From Arthrobacter sp. 135MFCol5.1 (GTDB lineage Bacteria; Actinomycetota; Actinomycetes; Actinomycetales; Micrococcaceae): 64,000 nt of DNA. Shown here piece after piece: positions 1-9,590 of the stretch (its first letter is position 1; each line of letters starts with the position of its first letter). The position numbers were made by a program, and so were the translations under genes. Location of the stretch: assembly GCF_000374865.1 (NCBI RefSeq), contig NZ_KB895452.1, positions 434,001-498,000 on the forward strand. The letters are read 5' to 3'. The notes beneath the pieces were generated by a model. The model saw only the letters and a program-made list of their open reading frames with translations. It was not told the DNA's origin and did not search any database.

Positions 1-1180
1 TCAGGGTGGTGTGCAGGTTGCCCAACTGCGGTTCCAAGGACTTTTCGTTGCGGACAATCGCCCGCACCAGCTGGCCCTTCAGCTGCTGCGCCGTGACGTT
101 CCCGGAAAGCTGGAACAGGATGGATTCCAGTCCCAGGGATTCGAGCTGGCCGGAGACTTCATTCAGGCTGGCCCGGCGGTCACCAACCACCAGCACCGTC
201 TTCCCGGCGTCCACCAGGGCACCGATGGTGTTGATCGCGGTCTGCGTCTGCCCGGTACCCGGCGGGGCGCTGACAACGAGGGAGTCACCGGCTCGGGCCG
301 CATCAATCACATACTGCTGGTCCGTGTCCGCGTCCAGCAGCAACAGCTCGTCCTTGGGATGCCTGTTGTCCAGGTGCGGGAAACGCGAGGGGTCCGGGTC
401 TTCGACATCCACAACTTCGCCCCCGGCGGCGGTCGCCAGCGCGGACACAATGGGGTGGGAGTCGTTGATCCAAGGGTCATCCAGGTTTCCGGAGAGATCG
501 GCGAAGGTCGAAACGAGCAGGTTGTGCTGGGTTTCTGCGCCATGGATGGGCCGGATCAGCGTGGCCAACCGGTCAAGGACGGGCTGCGGGTCGAACCGTG
601 CGGTGCTGTAGGCGAGGCGGGTCACGGCGTTGACGTCGAAGACGATCCCGTGGATGTTCTTCAGGTGGCGCACCAGGGCGGGGTTGATGTGCGCCTGCTC
701 GGTGAGCTGCAGCTCGAAGTCGTCCTCCCCCGGACGGACGGTGAGGGATACGGCGGTCAGCATGACGGGGGCGGACACGCGCTGGGGTTTGCCTCCGACG
801 GCGGAAGTCCACACCACAGTGCCGGCGGACAGGTACCCGGCGTCGATGCCGCGGTCGTTGGAGAGCTCAAAGATCTTTGACCGGATGTTGCGCGATGCCC
901 TGGCTGCCACGACGTACTGCTGGCGGTCCCGGATCAGCGTGGACAGGCGTGTGCGGCGCCCTGCCATGAGCTGGGCGAGCCCCGAGGGATGCGCCGAGGT
1001 GAGGTCGATGGAGCCTTCGGGGGTCTTGGTGAAGCGCAGCATCGTGTCCGCGCCAGTGACGGGTTTAAGCCCGGACAGCCATTTGCGAAGCTCTTCCGAG
1101 CCTTCCGGGTGGCCTTGACCAACTGACACTTCTGCCTTCTTTTCTGCGTTTGCACGTGACGCCCTGGACCATACCGGCAT
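1..1180 (-). CDS. Superfamily-1 helicase-like ATPase, partial at left edge
   Basis: This gene reads leftward out of the window, so only the N-terminal 393 or so residues are present and no stop codon is seen. I placed the start at the ATG at 1180 (MPVWSRASRANAEKKAEV...); a GTG at about 1129 is an alternative. A long N-terminal region precedes a P-loop SAPPGTGQTQT at about residues 302-312, then a VLVVGDRRASLNEV strand, which resembles the first RecA domain of AAA_11/Upf1-like superfamily-1 helicases. The usual Walker A lysine is a glutamine here (codon CAG). The rest of the motor lies outside the window. The family assignment is moderate; helicase activity is inference. Confidence 0.72.
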   Translation of the reverse strand, partial: MPVWSRASRANAEKKAEVSVGQGHPEGSEELRKWLSGLKPVTGADTMLRFTKTPEGSIDLTSAHPSGLAQLMAGRRTRLSTLIRDRQQYVVAARASRNIRSKIFELSNDRGIDAGYLSAGTVVWTSAVGGKPQRVSAPVMLTAVSLTVRPGEDDFELQLTEQAHINPALVRHLKNIHGIVFDVNAVTRLAYSTARFDPQPVLDRLATLIRPIHGAETQHNLLVSTFADLSGNLDDPWINDSHPIVSALATAAGGEVVDVEDPDPSRFPHLDNRHPKDELLLLDADTDQQYVIDAARAGDSLVVSAPPGTGQTQTAINTIGALVDAGKTVLVVGDRRASLNEVSGQLESLGLESILFQLSGNVTAQQLKGQLVRAIVRNEKSLEPQLGNLHTTL

Positions 1181-1267
1181 AGATTCGAGAGTAGCCGCTC
1201 CGGTGCCGGACTTTGGCGACCGCAACACTGGAGCACAGGAAATTGCTGGGATTCTCCCGGGAAAAAC

Positions 1268-1301
1268 AGTGGCCGGCCTCCGCTGGCGGAGGCCGGCCAC
1301 T
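1268..1301 (-). terminator. Rho-independent terminator of guaA
   Basis: A perfect 16-bp GC-rich inverted repeat (arms 1268-1283 and 1286-1301) lies 8 nt past the guaA stop. On the minus strand it is followed by GTTTTTCCC, so it has the stem and U-tract of an intrinsic terminator for guaA. It also separates guaA from the helicase-like gene. Confidence 0.9.
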
Positions 1302-1308
1302 CAGGGGA

Positions 1309-2898
1309 CTATTCCCATTCGATGGTTCCCGGCGGCTTGCTGGTGACGTCCAGCACCACCCGGTTGACGCCGTCCACCTCGTTGGTGATCCGGTTGGAGA
1401 TCCGTGCCAAAAGATCGTAGGGCAGGCGCGACCAGTCGGCGGTCATGGCGTCCTCGGAGGACACGGGACGGAGCACGATCGGGTGGCCGTAAGTGCGGCC
1501 GTCCCCCATGACGCCGACGCTGCGGACGTCGGCGAGAAGCACAACGGGCATCTGCCAGACTTCGTCGTCCAGGCCGGCGGCAGTCAGTTCGGCACGAGCG
1601 ATGGCATCCGCCTTGCGGAGCAGGTCCAGCCGTTCTTTGGTGATGTCGCCGACGATCCGGATGCCCAGGCCGGGGCCGGGGAAGGGCTGGCGGCCGACGA
1701 TTTCCTGCGGCAGGCCGAGCTGTGCGCCCACGGCACGGACCTCGTCCTTGAACAGGGCGCGCAGGGGTTCGACGAGCTCGAACTGCAGGTCCTCGGGGAG
1801 GCCGCCCACATTGTGGTGGCTCTTGATGTTGGCAGCACCTTCGCCGCCGCCGGATTCGACGACGTCCGGGTACAGGGTGCCCTGGACCAGGAATTTGATC
1901 TTCTCGCCGTGGGCAGCAGCATCGGCGATGATGGCCAGTTCCGCTTCCTCGAAAGCACGGATGAATTCACGGCCGATGATTTTGCGCTTGGTTTCCGGAT
2001 CGCTGACGCCTGCCAGTGCCGAAAGGAAGCGCTCCTGCTCGTTGGCGACGTAGAGCTTGACGCCGGTGGCGGCGACAAAGTCGCGCTCCACCTGTTCTGC
2101 CTCGCCTTCACGCAGCAAGCCGTGGTCAACGAAGACACAGGTGAGCTGGTCGCCCACTGCGCGCTGTACCAAGGCGGCGGCCACGGCAGAATCGACACCG
2201 CCGGAGAGCCCGCAAATGACCCGGGCGTCTCCCACCTGCTGGCGGATGCGCTCCACCTGCTCCTCGAGGATGTTGCCGGTAGTCCAGTTGGGTTCCAGCT
2301 TGGCGCCCTTGAAGAGGAAGTTCTCCAGGACCTGCTGGCCGTAGGCGGAGTGCTTGACCTCCGGGTGCCACTGCACGCCGTACAGGCACTTCTCCTCATT
2401 GGCGAAGGCCGCGACTTCAGCGCCGGCGGTGGTGGCCAGGACATCGAAGCCTTCGGGCGCCTCGTGGACGGAGTCGCCGTGGCTCATCCACGTCTTCTGG
2501 TGCTGGGGCATGCCTTCCAGAACGGAGCGCCCGTCACCCAGGATGGTGGTTTCGGTGGATCCGTACTCCCGCAGCCCGGTCTTGTCCACCTTGCCGCCCA
2601 GGGCGTTGGCCATGGCCTGGAAGCCGTAGCAGATGCCGAAGACGGGGACGCCGGCTTCGAAGAGGTCTGCACCGACGCTCGGGGCGCCGTCGGCATAAAC
2701 GCTGGAGGGGCCGCCGGAGAGGATGATGGCGGCGGGATTCTTGGCCAGTAGCTGCTCGGTGGTGTAGGTATGCGGAACCACTTCCGAATACACATTCGCT
2801 TCCCGGACGCGGCGGGCAATGAGCTGCGCGTACTGGGCACCGTAATCAACAACCAGCACCGGCTTCTGGGAAGTCTGGGATGCAGTGGGAGTAGTCAC
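1309..2898 (-). CDS. guaA: GMP synthase (glutamine-hydrolysing)
   Basis: GuaA converts XMP to GMP with glutamine and ATP, the last step of GMP synthesis in the cytosol. The 529-residue protein has a class I glutamine amidotransferase domain at the N-terminus, with the nucleophile C90 in FGICYGFQ and the His/Glu pair in GVQWHPEV. An ATP-pyrophosphatase domain follows with the SGGVDS P-loop, and the C-terminal GMP synthase dimerisation domain ends in TIEWE. Length is normal. The start is a GTG at 2898 ([12 protein letters not shown]) that sits 6 nt behind a TAGGCT box, so the mRNA is probably leaderless. guaB and guaB3 lie within 12 kb. Confidence 0.98.
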   Translation of the reverse strand: MTTPTASQTSQKPVLVVDYGAQYAQLIARRVREANVYSEVVPHTYTTEQLLAKNPAAIILSGGPSSVYADGAPSVGADLFEAGVPVFGICYGFQAMANALGGKVDKTGLREYGSTETTILGDGRSVLEGMPQHQKTWMSHGDSVHEAPEGFDVLATTAGAEVAAFANEEKCLYGVQWHPEVKHSAYGQQVLENFLFKGAKLEPNWTTGNILEEQVERIRQQVGDARVICGLSGGVDSAVAAALVQRAVGDQLTCVFVDHGLLREGEAEQVERDFVAATGVKLYVANEQERFLSALAGVSDPETKRKIIGREFIRAFEEAELAIIADAAAHGEKIKFLVQGTLYPDVVESGGGEGAANIKSHHNVGGLPEDLQFELVEPLRALFKDEVRAVGAQLGLPQEIVGRQPFPGPGLGIRIVGDITKERLDLLRKADAIARAELTAAGLDDEVWQMPVVLLADVRSVGVMGDGRTYGHPIVLRPVSSEDAMTADWSRLPYDLLARISNRITNEVDGVNRVVLDVTSKPPGTIEWE

Positions 2899-2904
2899 CG
2901 TAAT

Positions 2905-2910
2905 AGCCTA
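2905..2910 (-). promoter_or_regulatory. -10 box of guaA, leaderless start
   Basis: TAGGCT on the minus strand ends 6 nt before the guaA GTG codon, with no Shine-Dalgarno sequence between. This spacing puts the transcription start at or next to the start codon. No good -35 box is visible. Confidence 0.6.
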
Positions 2911-2984
2911 CTTTGCGCCGTTGCACCGACGCACCTTGAGAGACCTCCCTGTGACGGAGCAGACGTCAGTGAAGGCGGAAACGC

Positions 2985-3494
2985 TCAGTAGCGCTGCGGC
3001 GCCTGCGGGTTGGCGGCGAGCTCGGCCTCAACCTCGGCGTGGAACTTCTTTTCGACGATGAAGGACAGGAACGGCACCACGCCGCCGAGGGCCAGCAGGA
3101 CCAGCTTCAGGAACGGCCAGCGCAGGAGGGACCAGAGCCGGAAGTTGGAGATCAGGTACACCACGTACATCCAGCCGTGGACGATCAGGACCGTGACGGA
3201 GACGTTCACACCGTTCAGCACCGCCGGCGGTTCGGCGTCGGCGAAGCCAAAACCGAAGGGCTGGCCGGTGAGTGCGCTGGTGCCACCGGCAAACAGGTAC
3301 TGCCCGAAGCCGTACCGGGCCACCAGTTCCGCGCACAGCAGGAGCAGCATGGTGCCGGTCAGGTAGGCCATGACCTTGTAGAACTTCAGGGCCGACCGGA
3401 TCTGCGCTTCGGTGCCGCCGAAGCGGCGCTTCTTGCCGGATCCTTTGGCGCCGGAGGCTTGGGACGAGGGGGTGGCCGGTTTTGGATCAATCAT
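2985..3494 (-). CDS. DUF3817 family membrane protein
   Basis: This 169-residue protein has a basic, Ser/Lys-rich N-terminal tail, then three to four hydrophobic segments (MAYLTGTMLLLLCAEL, VSVTVLIVHGWMYVVYLI, FLKLVLLALGGVVPFLSFI) and the FIVEKKF ending typical of DUF3817 integral membrane proteins. Its start overlaps the end of the SURF1-like gene by 4 nt (ATGA), so the two are translationally coupled. The function is unknown. The SURF1 linkage suggests a role near the respiratory membrane, but that is inference. Confidence 0.88.
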   Translation of the reverse strand: MIDPKPATPSSQASGAKGSGKKRRFGGTEAQIRSALKFYKVMAYLTGTMLLLLCAELVARYGFGQYLFAGGTSALTGQPFGFGFADAEPPAVLNGVNVSVTVLIVHGWMYVVYLISNFRLWSLLRWPFLKLVLLALGGVVPFLSFIVEKKFHAEVEAELAANPQAPQRY

Positions 3495-4354
3495 GGCTGT
3501 ACCTTCTGCTGGTGCTGATCAGGTTGCTGCTGTTCGTTCTGGTGCTGTTCCGGGCCATCGGACTCCTCGGCTTCGTCGAGGGCCTCTTCAAGGTCCCGGT
3601 GGTAGTCGTCCTTGACCAGCCGCCACCAGATGAAGAGGGCGAAGCCGGCAAAAACCACCCATTCGATGGAGTAGAAGAGGTTCAGCCAGTTGATCTGCTG
3701 CGACGGTGGCTGGGGGCCGATGTTCAGCGGAAGCAGGCTGCCAGGCACGGACGCGGCGCTGACATCTTTGCCGCCCGCCACCTCCGCGGTGGCCGAGACG
3801 AATCCCGGGTAGCTGCTGACTCCCCAGTAGTTGATGAGTTCGGCAACAGACACGGCCGAGGCCTCCCCCGTTTTGGGGGCCTTCCCGGGAACCGGCGCTT
3901 CAGAAGGAATCAAGCGCCCCGTCAGTTGCACCAGGCCCGACGGAGGGGCTGGCGCGTCGGAAGGGTCCGCCACCCAGCCCCGCGCCACCGGAATCCAGGT
4001 TTGTGGGGAGGCAGCCGCACCTTTAAGGGTGGGGGCGCCGTTAACGGCGAAAGCGGAAACTACCCAATAGCCGGTCTTTCCATCGTGCAGCCTGCCGGGG
4101 ACCAGCACCTGCTTGTCGGGACTGTAGGTTCCCTCCGCGGTGACCATCTGGTCTGAGACGCTGCCGTGGAAGAATTCGCCGGGCTGGAGGGTGCTGGTGA
4201 GCGGCTGGACCTGTTCGGTGGCGGGGTTGACCGGCGCTTCGGGCTGGGTGGACCGCCCGAACTGCCACTGGCTGAGCAGCACGAAGACCCCGGAAAGCGC
4301 GATCGCAAAGATGAAGCCTGCGATCCATCGGGGTTTGAGGGCTGTTTTCCACAC
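3491..4354 (-). CDS. SURF1 family cytochrome oxidase biogenesis protein
   Basis: SURF1 proteins help assemble haem-copper cytochrome c oxidase. The 287-residue product shows the family layout: an N-terminal membrane helix (WIAGFIFAIALSGVFVLLSQWQFGRS), a large external domain with PVARGWV, and a second helix near the C-terminus (LNLFYSIEWVVFAGFALFIWWRLV). The tail is acidic and then Gln-rich (EQHQNEQQQPDQHQQK), probably disordered. The start is a GTG at 4354. It is the first gene of a two-gene operon with the DUF3817 protein. Confidence 0.92.
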   Translation of the reverse strand: MWKTALKPRWIAGFIFAIALSGVFVLLSQWQFGRSTQPEAPVNPATEQVQPLTSTLQPGEFFHGSVSDQMVTAEGTYSPDKQVLVPGRLHDGKTGYWVVSAFAVNGAPTLKGAAASPQTWIPVARGWVADPSDAPAPPSGLVQLTGRLIPSEAPVPGKAPKTGEASAVSVAELINYWGVSSYPGFVSATAEVAGGKDVSAASVPGSLLPLNIGPQPPSQQINWLNLFYSIEWVVFAGFALFIWWRLVKDDYHRDLEEALDEAEESDGPEQHQNEQQQPDQHQQKVQP

Positions 4355-4430
4355 GTCTTAACCGTACTTCGTACTTCTGTAGAACAACTAAACGCCTGTG
4401 CGTTCGGATGCGGCGCAGGGACCCGGCTGC

Positions 4431-4919
4431 TTAGTGGTCGAAGAACACCAGGCTGGAATTGATGAGCTCGGCGATGACTTCGGCATCGTAGGCCCGCCGC
4501 AGGGATTCCCGGAAGGATTCCTTGGACAGCGACCGGGCCAGCGTGGCCAGCACTTCCAGGTGGTCCGAGAACGAACTGGCGGGCGTGGCGATCAGCAGGA
4601 TGACGGTGGCCGGGCCGTCCGTGGCGCCGAAGTCCAGGGCATGGCCGTACTTGGTGATGCCGACGGCGATCGACGTCCGGGAGACGAACTCGCTGCGGGC
4701 GTGCGGGAGACCGACCCCGCCGGGGAGGCCGGTCGCCAGCTGGTGCTCGCGCGCGTTGACGTTCTTGAGGAATCCGTCAAGGTCGGAAATTCGCCCGGCG
4801 GCATGGAGCCGTTCCGCCAGCTGGTTGGTGGCGTCGGTTTTGTCCGTCGCTTCCAGTTCCAGAATCACCATCTCGGGGGTGGTGAGTTCGGCGTCATACG
4901 GGTCAAGTGGTTCCGCCAA
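4431..4919 (-). CDS. PTS EIIA component, fructose/mannitol type
   Basis: This 162-residue stand-alone PTS EIIA-2 domain would carry phosphate from HPr to an EIIB or act as a regulator. The probable phospho-acceptor is H73 in GGVGLPHARS, and H59 in REHQL is a second conserved histidine. The start is a TTG at 4919 behind an AAGGGA ribosome binding site. It lies 40 nt downstream of glpD in the same direction and may be co-transcribed. No EIIB or EIIC is in the window, so either the partner is elsewhere or the role is regulatory. Confidence 0.9.
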   Translation of the reverse strand: MAEPLDPYDAELTTPEMVILELEATDKTDATNQLAERLHAAGRISDLDGFLKNVNAREHQLATGLPGGVGLPHARSEFVSRTSIAVGITKYGHALDFGATDGPATVILLIATPASSFSDHLEVLATLARSLSKESFRESLRRAYDAEVIAELINSSLVFFDH

Positions 4920-4959
4920 GGCGTATCCCTTCAGTCAGCAGTGCGGGGCGAGCGGCCCC

Positions 4960-6699
<1,740 letters not shown>

Positions 6700-6761
6700 T
6701 GAACGCCTCCAGTGCCGCTAGTGCCGGTAGTAAACCCACACTACTTGCTGGAAGCGCGCTT

Positions 6762-6794
6762 TGGGCAGGGCGGCGGTGACTGCCGCCCCGCCCA
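6762..6794 (-). terminator. Imperfect GC-rich stem-loop after guaB3
   Basis: An imperfect inverted repeat of about 15 bp with two or three mismatches follows the guaB3 stop. It has no clear U-tract on the minus strand, so it is only a possible terminator. Confidence 0.35.
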
Positions 6795-6800
6795 ATCGGG

Positions 6801-7937
6801 TCAGTTCCCCGCGTAGGGCGAGACCACGACGTCGACCCGCTGGAATTCCTTCAGGTCCGAATAGCCGGTGGTCGCCATGGAGCGGCGCAGCGCGCCGATG
6901 AGGTTGGACGTGCCGTTGGTGTGGTGGCCGGGTCCGAACAGGACTTCCTCCAGGGGTCCCACGGTGCCCACGTTGGCGCGGTCCCCGCGCGGGAGCTCCG
7001 TGTGGTGGGCTTCCTGGCCCCAGTGCCAGCCTTTGCCCGGCGCCTCCTCTGCCCTGGCCAGGGCGCTGCCCAGCATGACGGCGTCGGCGCCCATGGCAAT
7101 GGCTTTGACGATGTCACCCGAGGTGCCCATGCCGCCGTCGGCAATCACGTGGACGTAGCGGCCGCCGGACTCGTCCATGTAGTCACGGCGGGCGGCCGCG
7201 ACGTCGGAAATGGCTGAAGCCATGGGCGAGTGGATGCCCAGGGCGCGACGCGTGGTGGTGGTTGCGCCGCCGCCGAAGCCCACCAGCACACCTGCCGCGC
7301 CGGTACGCATCAGGTGCAGTGCCGGGGTGTAGCCCGCCGCCCCGCCCACGATGACGGGGACGTCGAGTTCGTAGATGAACTGCTTCAGGTTCAGCGGTTC
7401 GTGGTTCTTGGAGACATGCTCGGCGGACACCGTGGTTCCGCGGATGACGAAGATATCGACGCCGGCGGCGACGACGGTCTTGTAGTGCTCCTGGGTGCGC
7501 TGCGGGGTGAGCGATCCGGCCACGGTGACGCCGGCCTCGCGGATCTCGGCCAGACGGGAGGTGATGAGTTCCGGCTGGATGGGCGCACGGTACAGCTCCT
7601 GCATCCGGCCTGTCACGGCGGGGCTGTTGACCTCGTCCTGAAGGGCCGCAATCTCGTCCAGCACGGACTGCGGATCCTCGTACCGGGTCCACAGGCCTTC
7701 CAGGTCAAGGACGCCCAGGCCGCCAAGCTTGCCGAGGGCGATGGCGGTCTGCGGGGACATGGCCGAGTCCATCGGGGCGGCGATCACAGGCATGCTGAAC
7801 TGGTAGGCGTCGATCTGCCAGGAGACGGAGACGTCCTTGGGGTCGCGGGTGCGACGGTTGGGGACGATTGCAATGTCATCCAGGGAGTAGGCACGACGCC
7901 CACGCTTGCCACGGCCGATCTCGATCTCATAAGTCAC
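6801..7937 (-). CDS. guaB3: GuaB3 family IMP dehydrogenase-related protein
   Basis: The 378-residue protein has the IMPDH/GMP reductase TIM-barrel fold and no CBS domains, as is typical of GuaB3. The glycine-rich phosphate loop HVIADGGMGTSGDIVKA is present. The loop that carries the catalytic cysteine in true IMPDH (GPGSICTTR in the guaB of this window) reads GFGGGATTTTR here, so the cysteine position is threonine. Standard IMPDH chemistry is therefore unlikely. Cyanobacterial GuaB3 has been reported as a GMP reductase; the actinobacterial role is less clear. The GTG start at 7937 is probably leaderless. Confidence 0.93.
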   Translation of the reverse strand: MTYEIEIGRGKRGRRAYSLDDIAIVPNRRTRDPKDVSVSWQIDAYQFSMPVIAAPMDSAMSPQTAIALGKLGGLGVLDLEGLWTRYEDPQSVLDEIAALQDEVNSPAVTGRMQELYRAPIQPELITSRLAEIREAGVTVAGSLTPQRTQEHYKTVVAAGVDIFVIRGTTVSAEHVSKNHEPLNLKQFIYELDVPVIVGGAAGYTPALHLMRTGAAGVLVGFGGGATTTTRRALGIHSPMASAISDVAAARRDYMDESGGRYVHVIADGGMGTSGDIVKAIAMGADAVMLGSALARAEEAPGKGWHWGQEAHHTELPRGDRANVGTVGPLEEVLFGPGHHTNGTSNLIGALRRSMATTGYSDLKEFQRVDVVVSPYAGN

Positions 7938-7943
7938 TGCTCT

Positions 7944-7949
7944 AGGTTA
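7944..7949 (-). promoter_or_regulatory. -10 box of guaB3, leaderless start
   Basis: TAACCT on the minus strand is followed by AGAGCA and then the GTG start codon, a 6-nt gap with no ribosome binding site. Confidence 0.55.
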
Positions 7950-8091
7950 TCCCAGCAGCTCCGCTGGCCGGGTCCGGACTGCGTGCAAGGGTGCAGCCCT
8001 GCCCATGGAAGAACTGCCTGGCTACCGCGTAGCCTTGGGCAGGGGGATTCGGTGAACGCTCCCCGCGCCCACCTTCCGAGGAGAACCAACC

Positions 8092-8316
8092 ATGGCCACC
8101 TGGTCTATCCGTCGCTGGCAGCCGATGATGAAGCAGACCTCGCCGTCCCTGCCAGCTGGCTCAACGACACCCCTCCCGCAGGCTGACCAGCACGCACACG
8201 CCGGTACAGGTGCGGCCGGCGTGGAAATCGCCGCCGGTGACGAAACGCAGCCTGCGACCGCGGCCCCGGGCCTGGCGGACCGGCTGCGCCATGGACTGGG
8301 CTTGCTTCCGGCATGA
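8092..8316 (+). CDS. Small hypothetical protein, coupled to next gene
   Basis: I do not recognise this 74-residue protein (MATWSIRRWQPMMKQ...). It has a basic N-terminus, an Ala/Thr/Gly-rich middle and a short amphipathic C-terminus (LADRLRHGLGLLPA), with no membrane segment. It is likely a real gene because a clear GAGGAG lies 7 nt upstream of the ATG and its TGA overlaps the ATG of the next gene (ATGA). The reading frame of a true short coupled gene fits better than chance. Confidence 0.6.
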   Translation: MATWSIRRWQPMMKQTSPSLPAGSTTPLPQADQHAHAGTGAAGVEIAAGDETQPATAAPGLADRLRHGLGLLPA

Positions 8317-8960
8317 CACATCACAATCCCTTCCCCGCAGATGCGCCCGTCCACTCCCTCGAGCACTGGCTGGCTCCGGAACTGGCTCGGATCAGCCCGC
8401 CAAACGCTCCGTCCCGGCTGCGTCAACTGGCTGACGCCCAAGGTACCGGAGCCGCCGGCTGGAGCAGCGCAATCGCCGGCGGTCCCGTCCTGGCCCTCGC
8501 GGGCATGTTTTTTGCCGTCACGTCGGGGAACCCTGCCGCAGCGCTCGTACTGGTCCCTCTGGGGGTTGGCCTGATGCTTTCGGGCCTCTTTGGATGGAAG
8601 CGTGCCCGGGCCGCCCTGCCCACCCCCGACAGGGTCCTGATCAGCCGTGGCCCGGGATCCGCCCGTGGTGGCGTCGCCATGATGTCCGTACTGGCAGTCG
8701 CGCTGGGCGCCATCATGGTCCTCTACCTGCCCTCGGCCACGGCGAAGGGCAATGGTGCGGCAATAACACTCGTGGGAGCCTTCGTACTCATCCTGCTTCT
8801 CCTGGTCGCATGCATCGTGGTCCCGTCAACGGTCATGGGCCGCGCCCGGCAGTCGTTCCGGGAAAGGGTGCAATCCAACCCAGAGCTTCGGCGGGCAGTT
8901 GAAGAAGATTTGGCCCTCTGGCGCGATCCTCATGGCAATGCCGCCTACGGACCGCTCTGA
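8313..8960 (+). CDS. Hypothetical membrane protein, four segments
   Basis: This 215-residue protein begins with a soluble stretch of about 50 residues (HHNPFPADAPVHSLEHWL), followed by two adjacent hydrophobic segments near residues 53-95, a basic loop, and two more near 120-170. A charged C-terminal tail (FRERVQSNPELRRAVEEDL) ends the protein. No family is recognised. Its start overlaps the stop of the small upstream gene, and another unknown gene follows 24 nt later, so the three may be one operon. Confidence 0.78.
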   Translation: MTHHNPFPADAPVHSLEHWLAPELARISPPNAPSRLRQLADAQGTGAAGWSSAIAGGPVLALAGMFFAVTSGNPAAALVLVPLGVGLMLSGLFGWKRARAALPTPDRVLISRGPGSARGGVAMMSVLAVALGAIMVLYLPSATAKGNGAAITLVGAFVLILLLLVACIVVPSTVMGRARQSFRERVQSNPELRRAVEEDLALWRDPHGNAAYGPL

Positions 8961-8984
8961 TAATCGGTCAGCGGCAGGATTGTG

Positions 8985-9590
8985 ATGGGCAAACGCTGGA
9001 TCTTCGACGGGCATATTGCAGGTATCGGCACGGCATCCGGGCTCCGCGCCGTGGTGGGCATCTGGCAAGACTCCCCCTTCGGTTCGTTTGCCGACGTTAT
9101 GGTGCAGCAACCCTCGGGGCACCGGCTGCTGTTGGCACCCCGGCCGGATGTGGCAGAGTTCATCTCGGCCACCTACACGTTCGATGAGGTGCGTTTGGTT
9201 GACGTCTCCGCCGTGTTGGGTGAACGGGCGCTAAGGGTCGACGCCGGCCCCTTGGCAATCCGGGCCGTGACCGGGGCGAGGACCTTCCTGGGTACGGCTT
9301 TGCGGGCCGTACCGCGGCGCCTTGCGGTGCACCCGCGCTGGCTTTCCGCCGTCAGTCCGCTTGCCGCGTTGGCGGCCCCGGGAGCCCGCACCTACGGCAC
9401 GGCGGGCAGCGGCAGGGCGGAGTATTACGGGGTGAGCGACCTGCACCACGTCACCTCCGCCGTCGTCCGCTGGGAAGGCGCCGACGCCGGGACCCTGGCT
9501 CCCATCCGGCCCGCCGTGACGTTCGGGGTCAGCAGCGTCCCGCCCCGGCCGAGCGTGGCACGGGTCCGCACCACCGTGGTGCAGTCCTAG
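8985..9590 (+). CDS. Hypothetical protein
   Basis: The 201-residue soluble product (MGKRWIFDGHIAGIGTASGLRAVVGIW...) has no motif I can name. I chose the ATG at 8985 over the GTG at 8982 because an AGGA sits 5 nt before it. The N-terminal half reads like a short beta-rich domain (PFGSFADVMVQQPSGHRLLLAP), and the C-terminus is Pro/Arg/Val-rich. The stop overlaps the 3' end of the convergent ABC transporter gene by 4 nt. It follows two unknown genes in the same direction. Confidence 0.75.
   Translation: MGKRWIFDGHIAGIGTASGLRAVVGIWQDSPFGSFADVMVQQPSGHRLLLAPRPDVAEFISATYTFDEVRLVDVSAVLGERALRVDAGPLAIRAVTGARTFLGTALRAVPRRLAVHPRWLSAVSPLAALAAPGARTYGTAGSGRAEYYGVSDLHHVTSAVVRWEGADAGTLAPIRPAVTFGVSSVPPRPSVARVRTTVVQS

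Noticed and set aside
1213..2751. Long plus-strand open frame of 512 codons
   Set aside because: It is antisense to guaA, which has all catalytic motifs; the frame is open only because of high GC.
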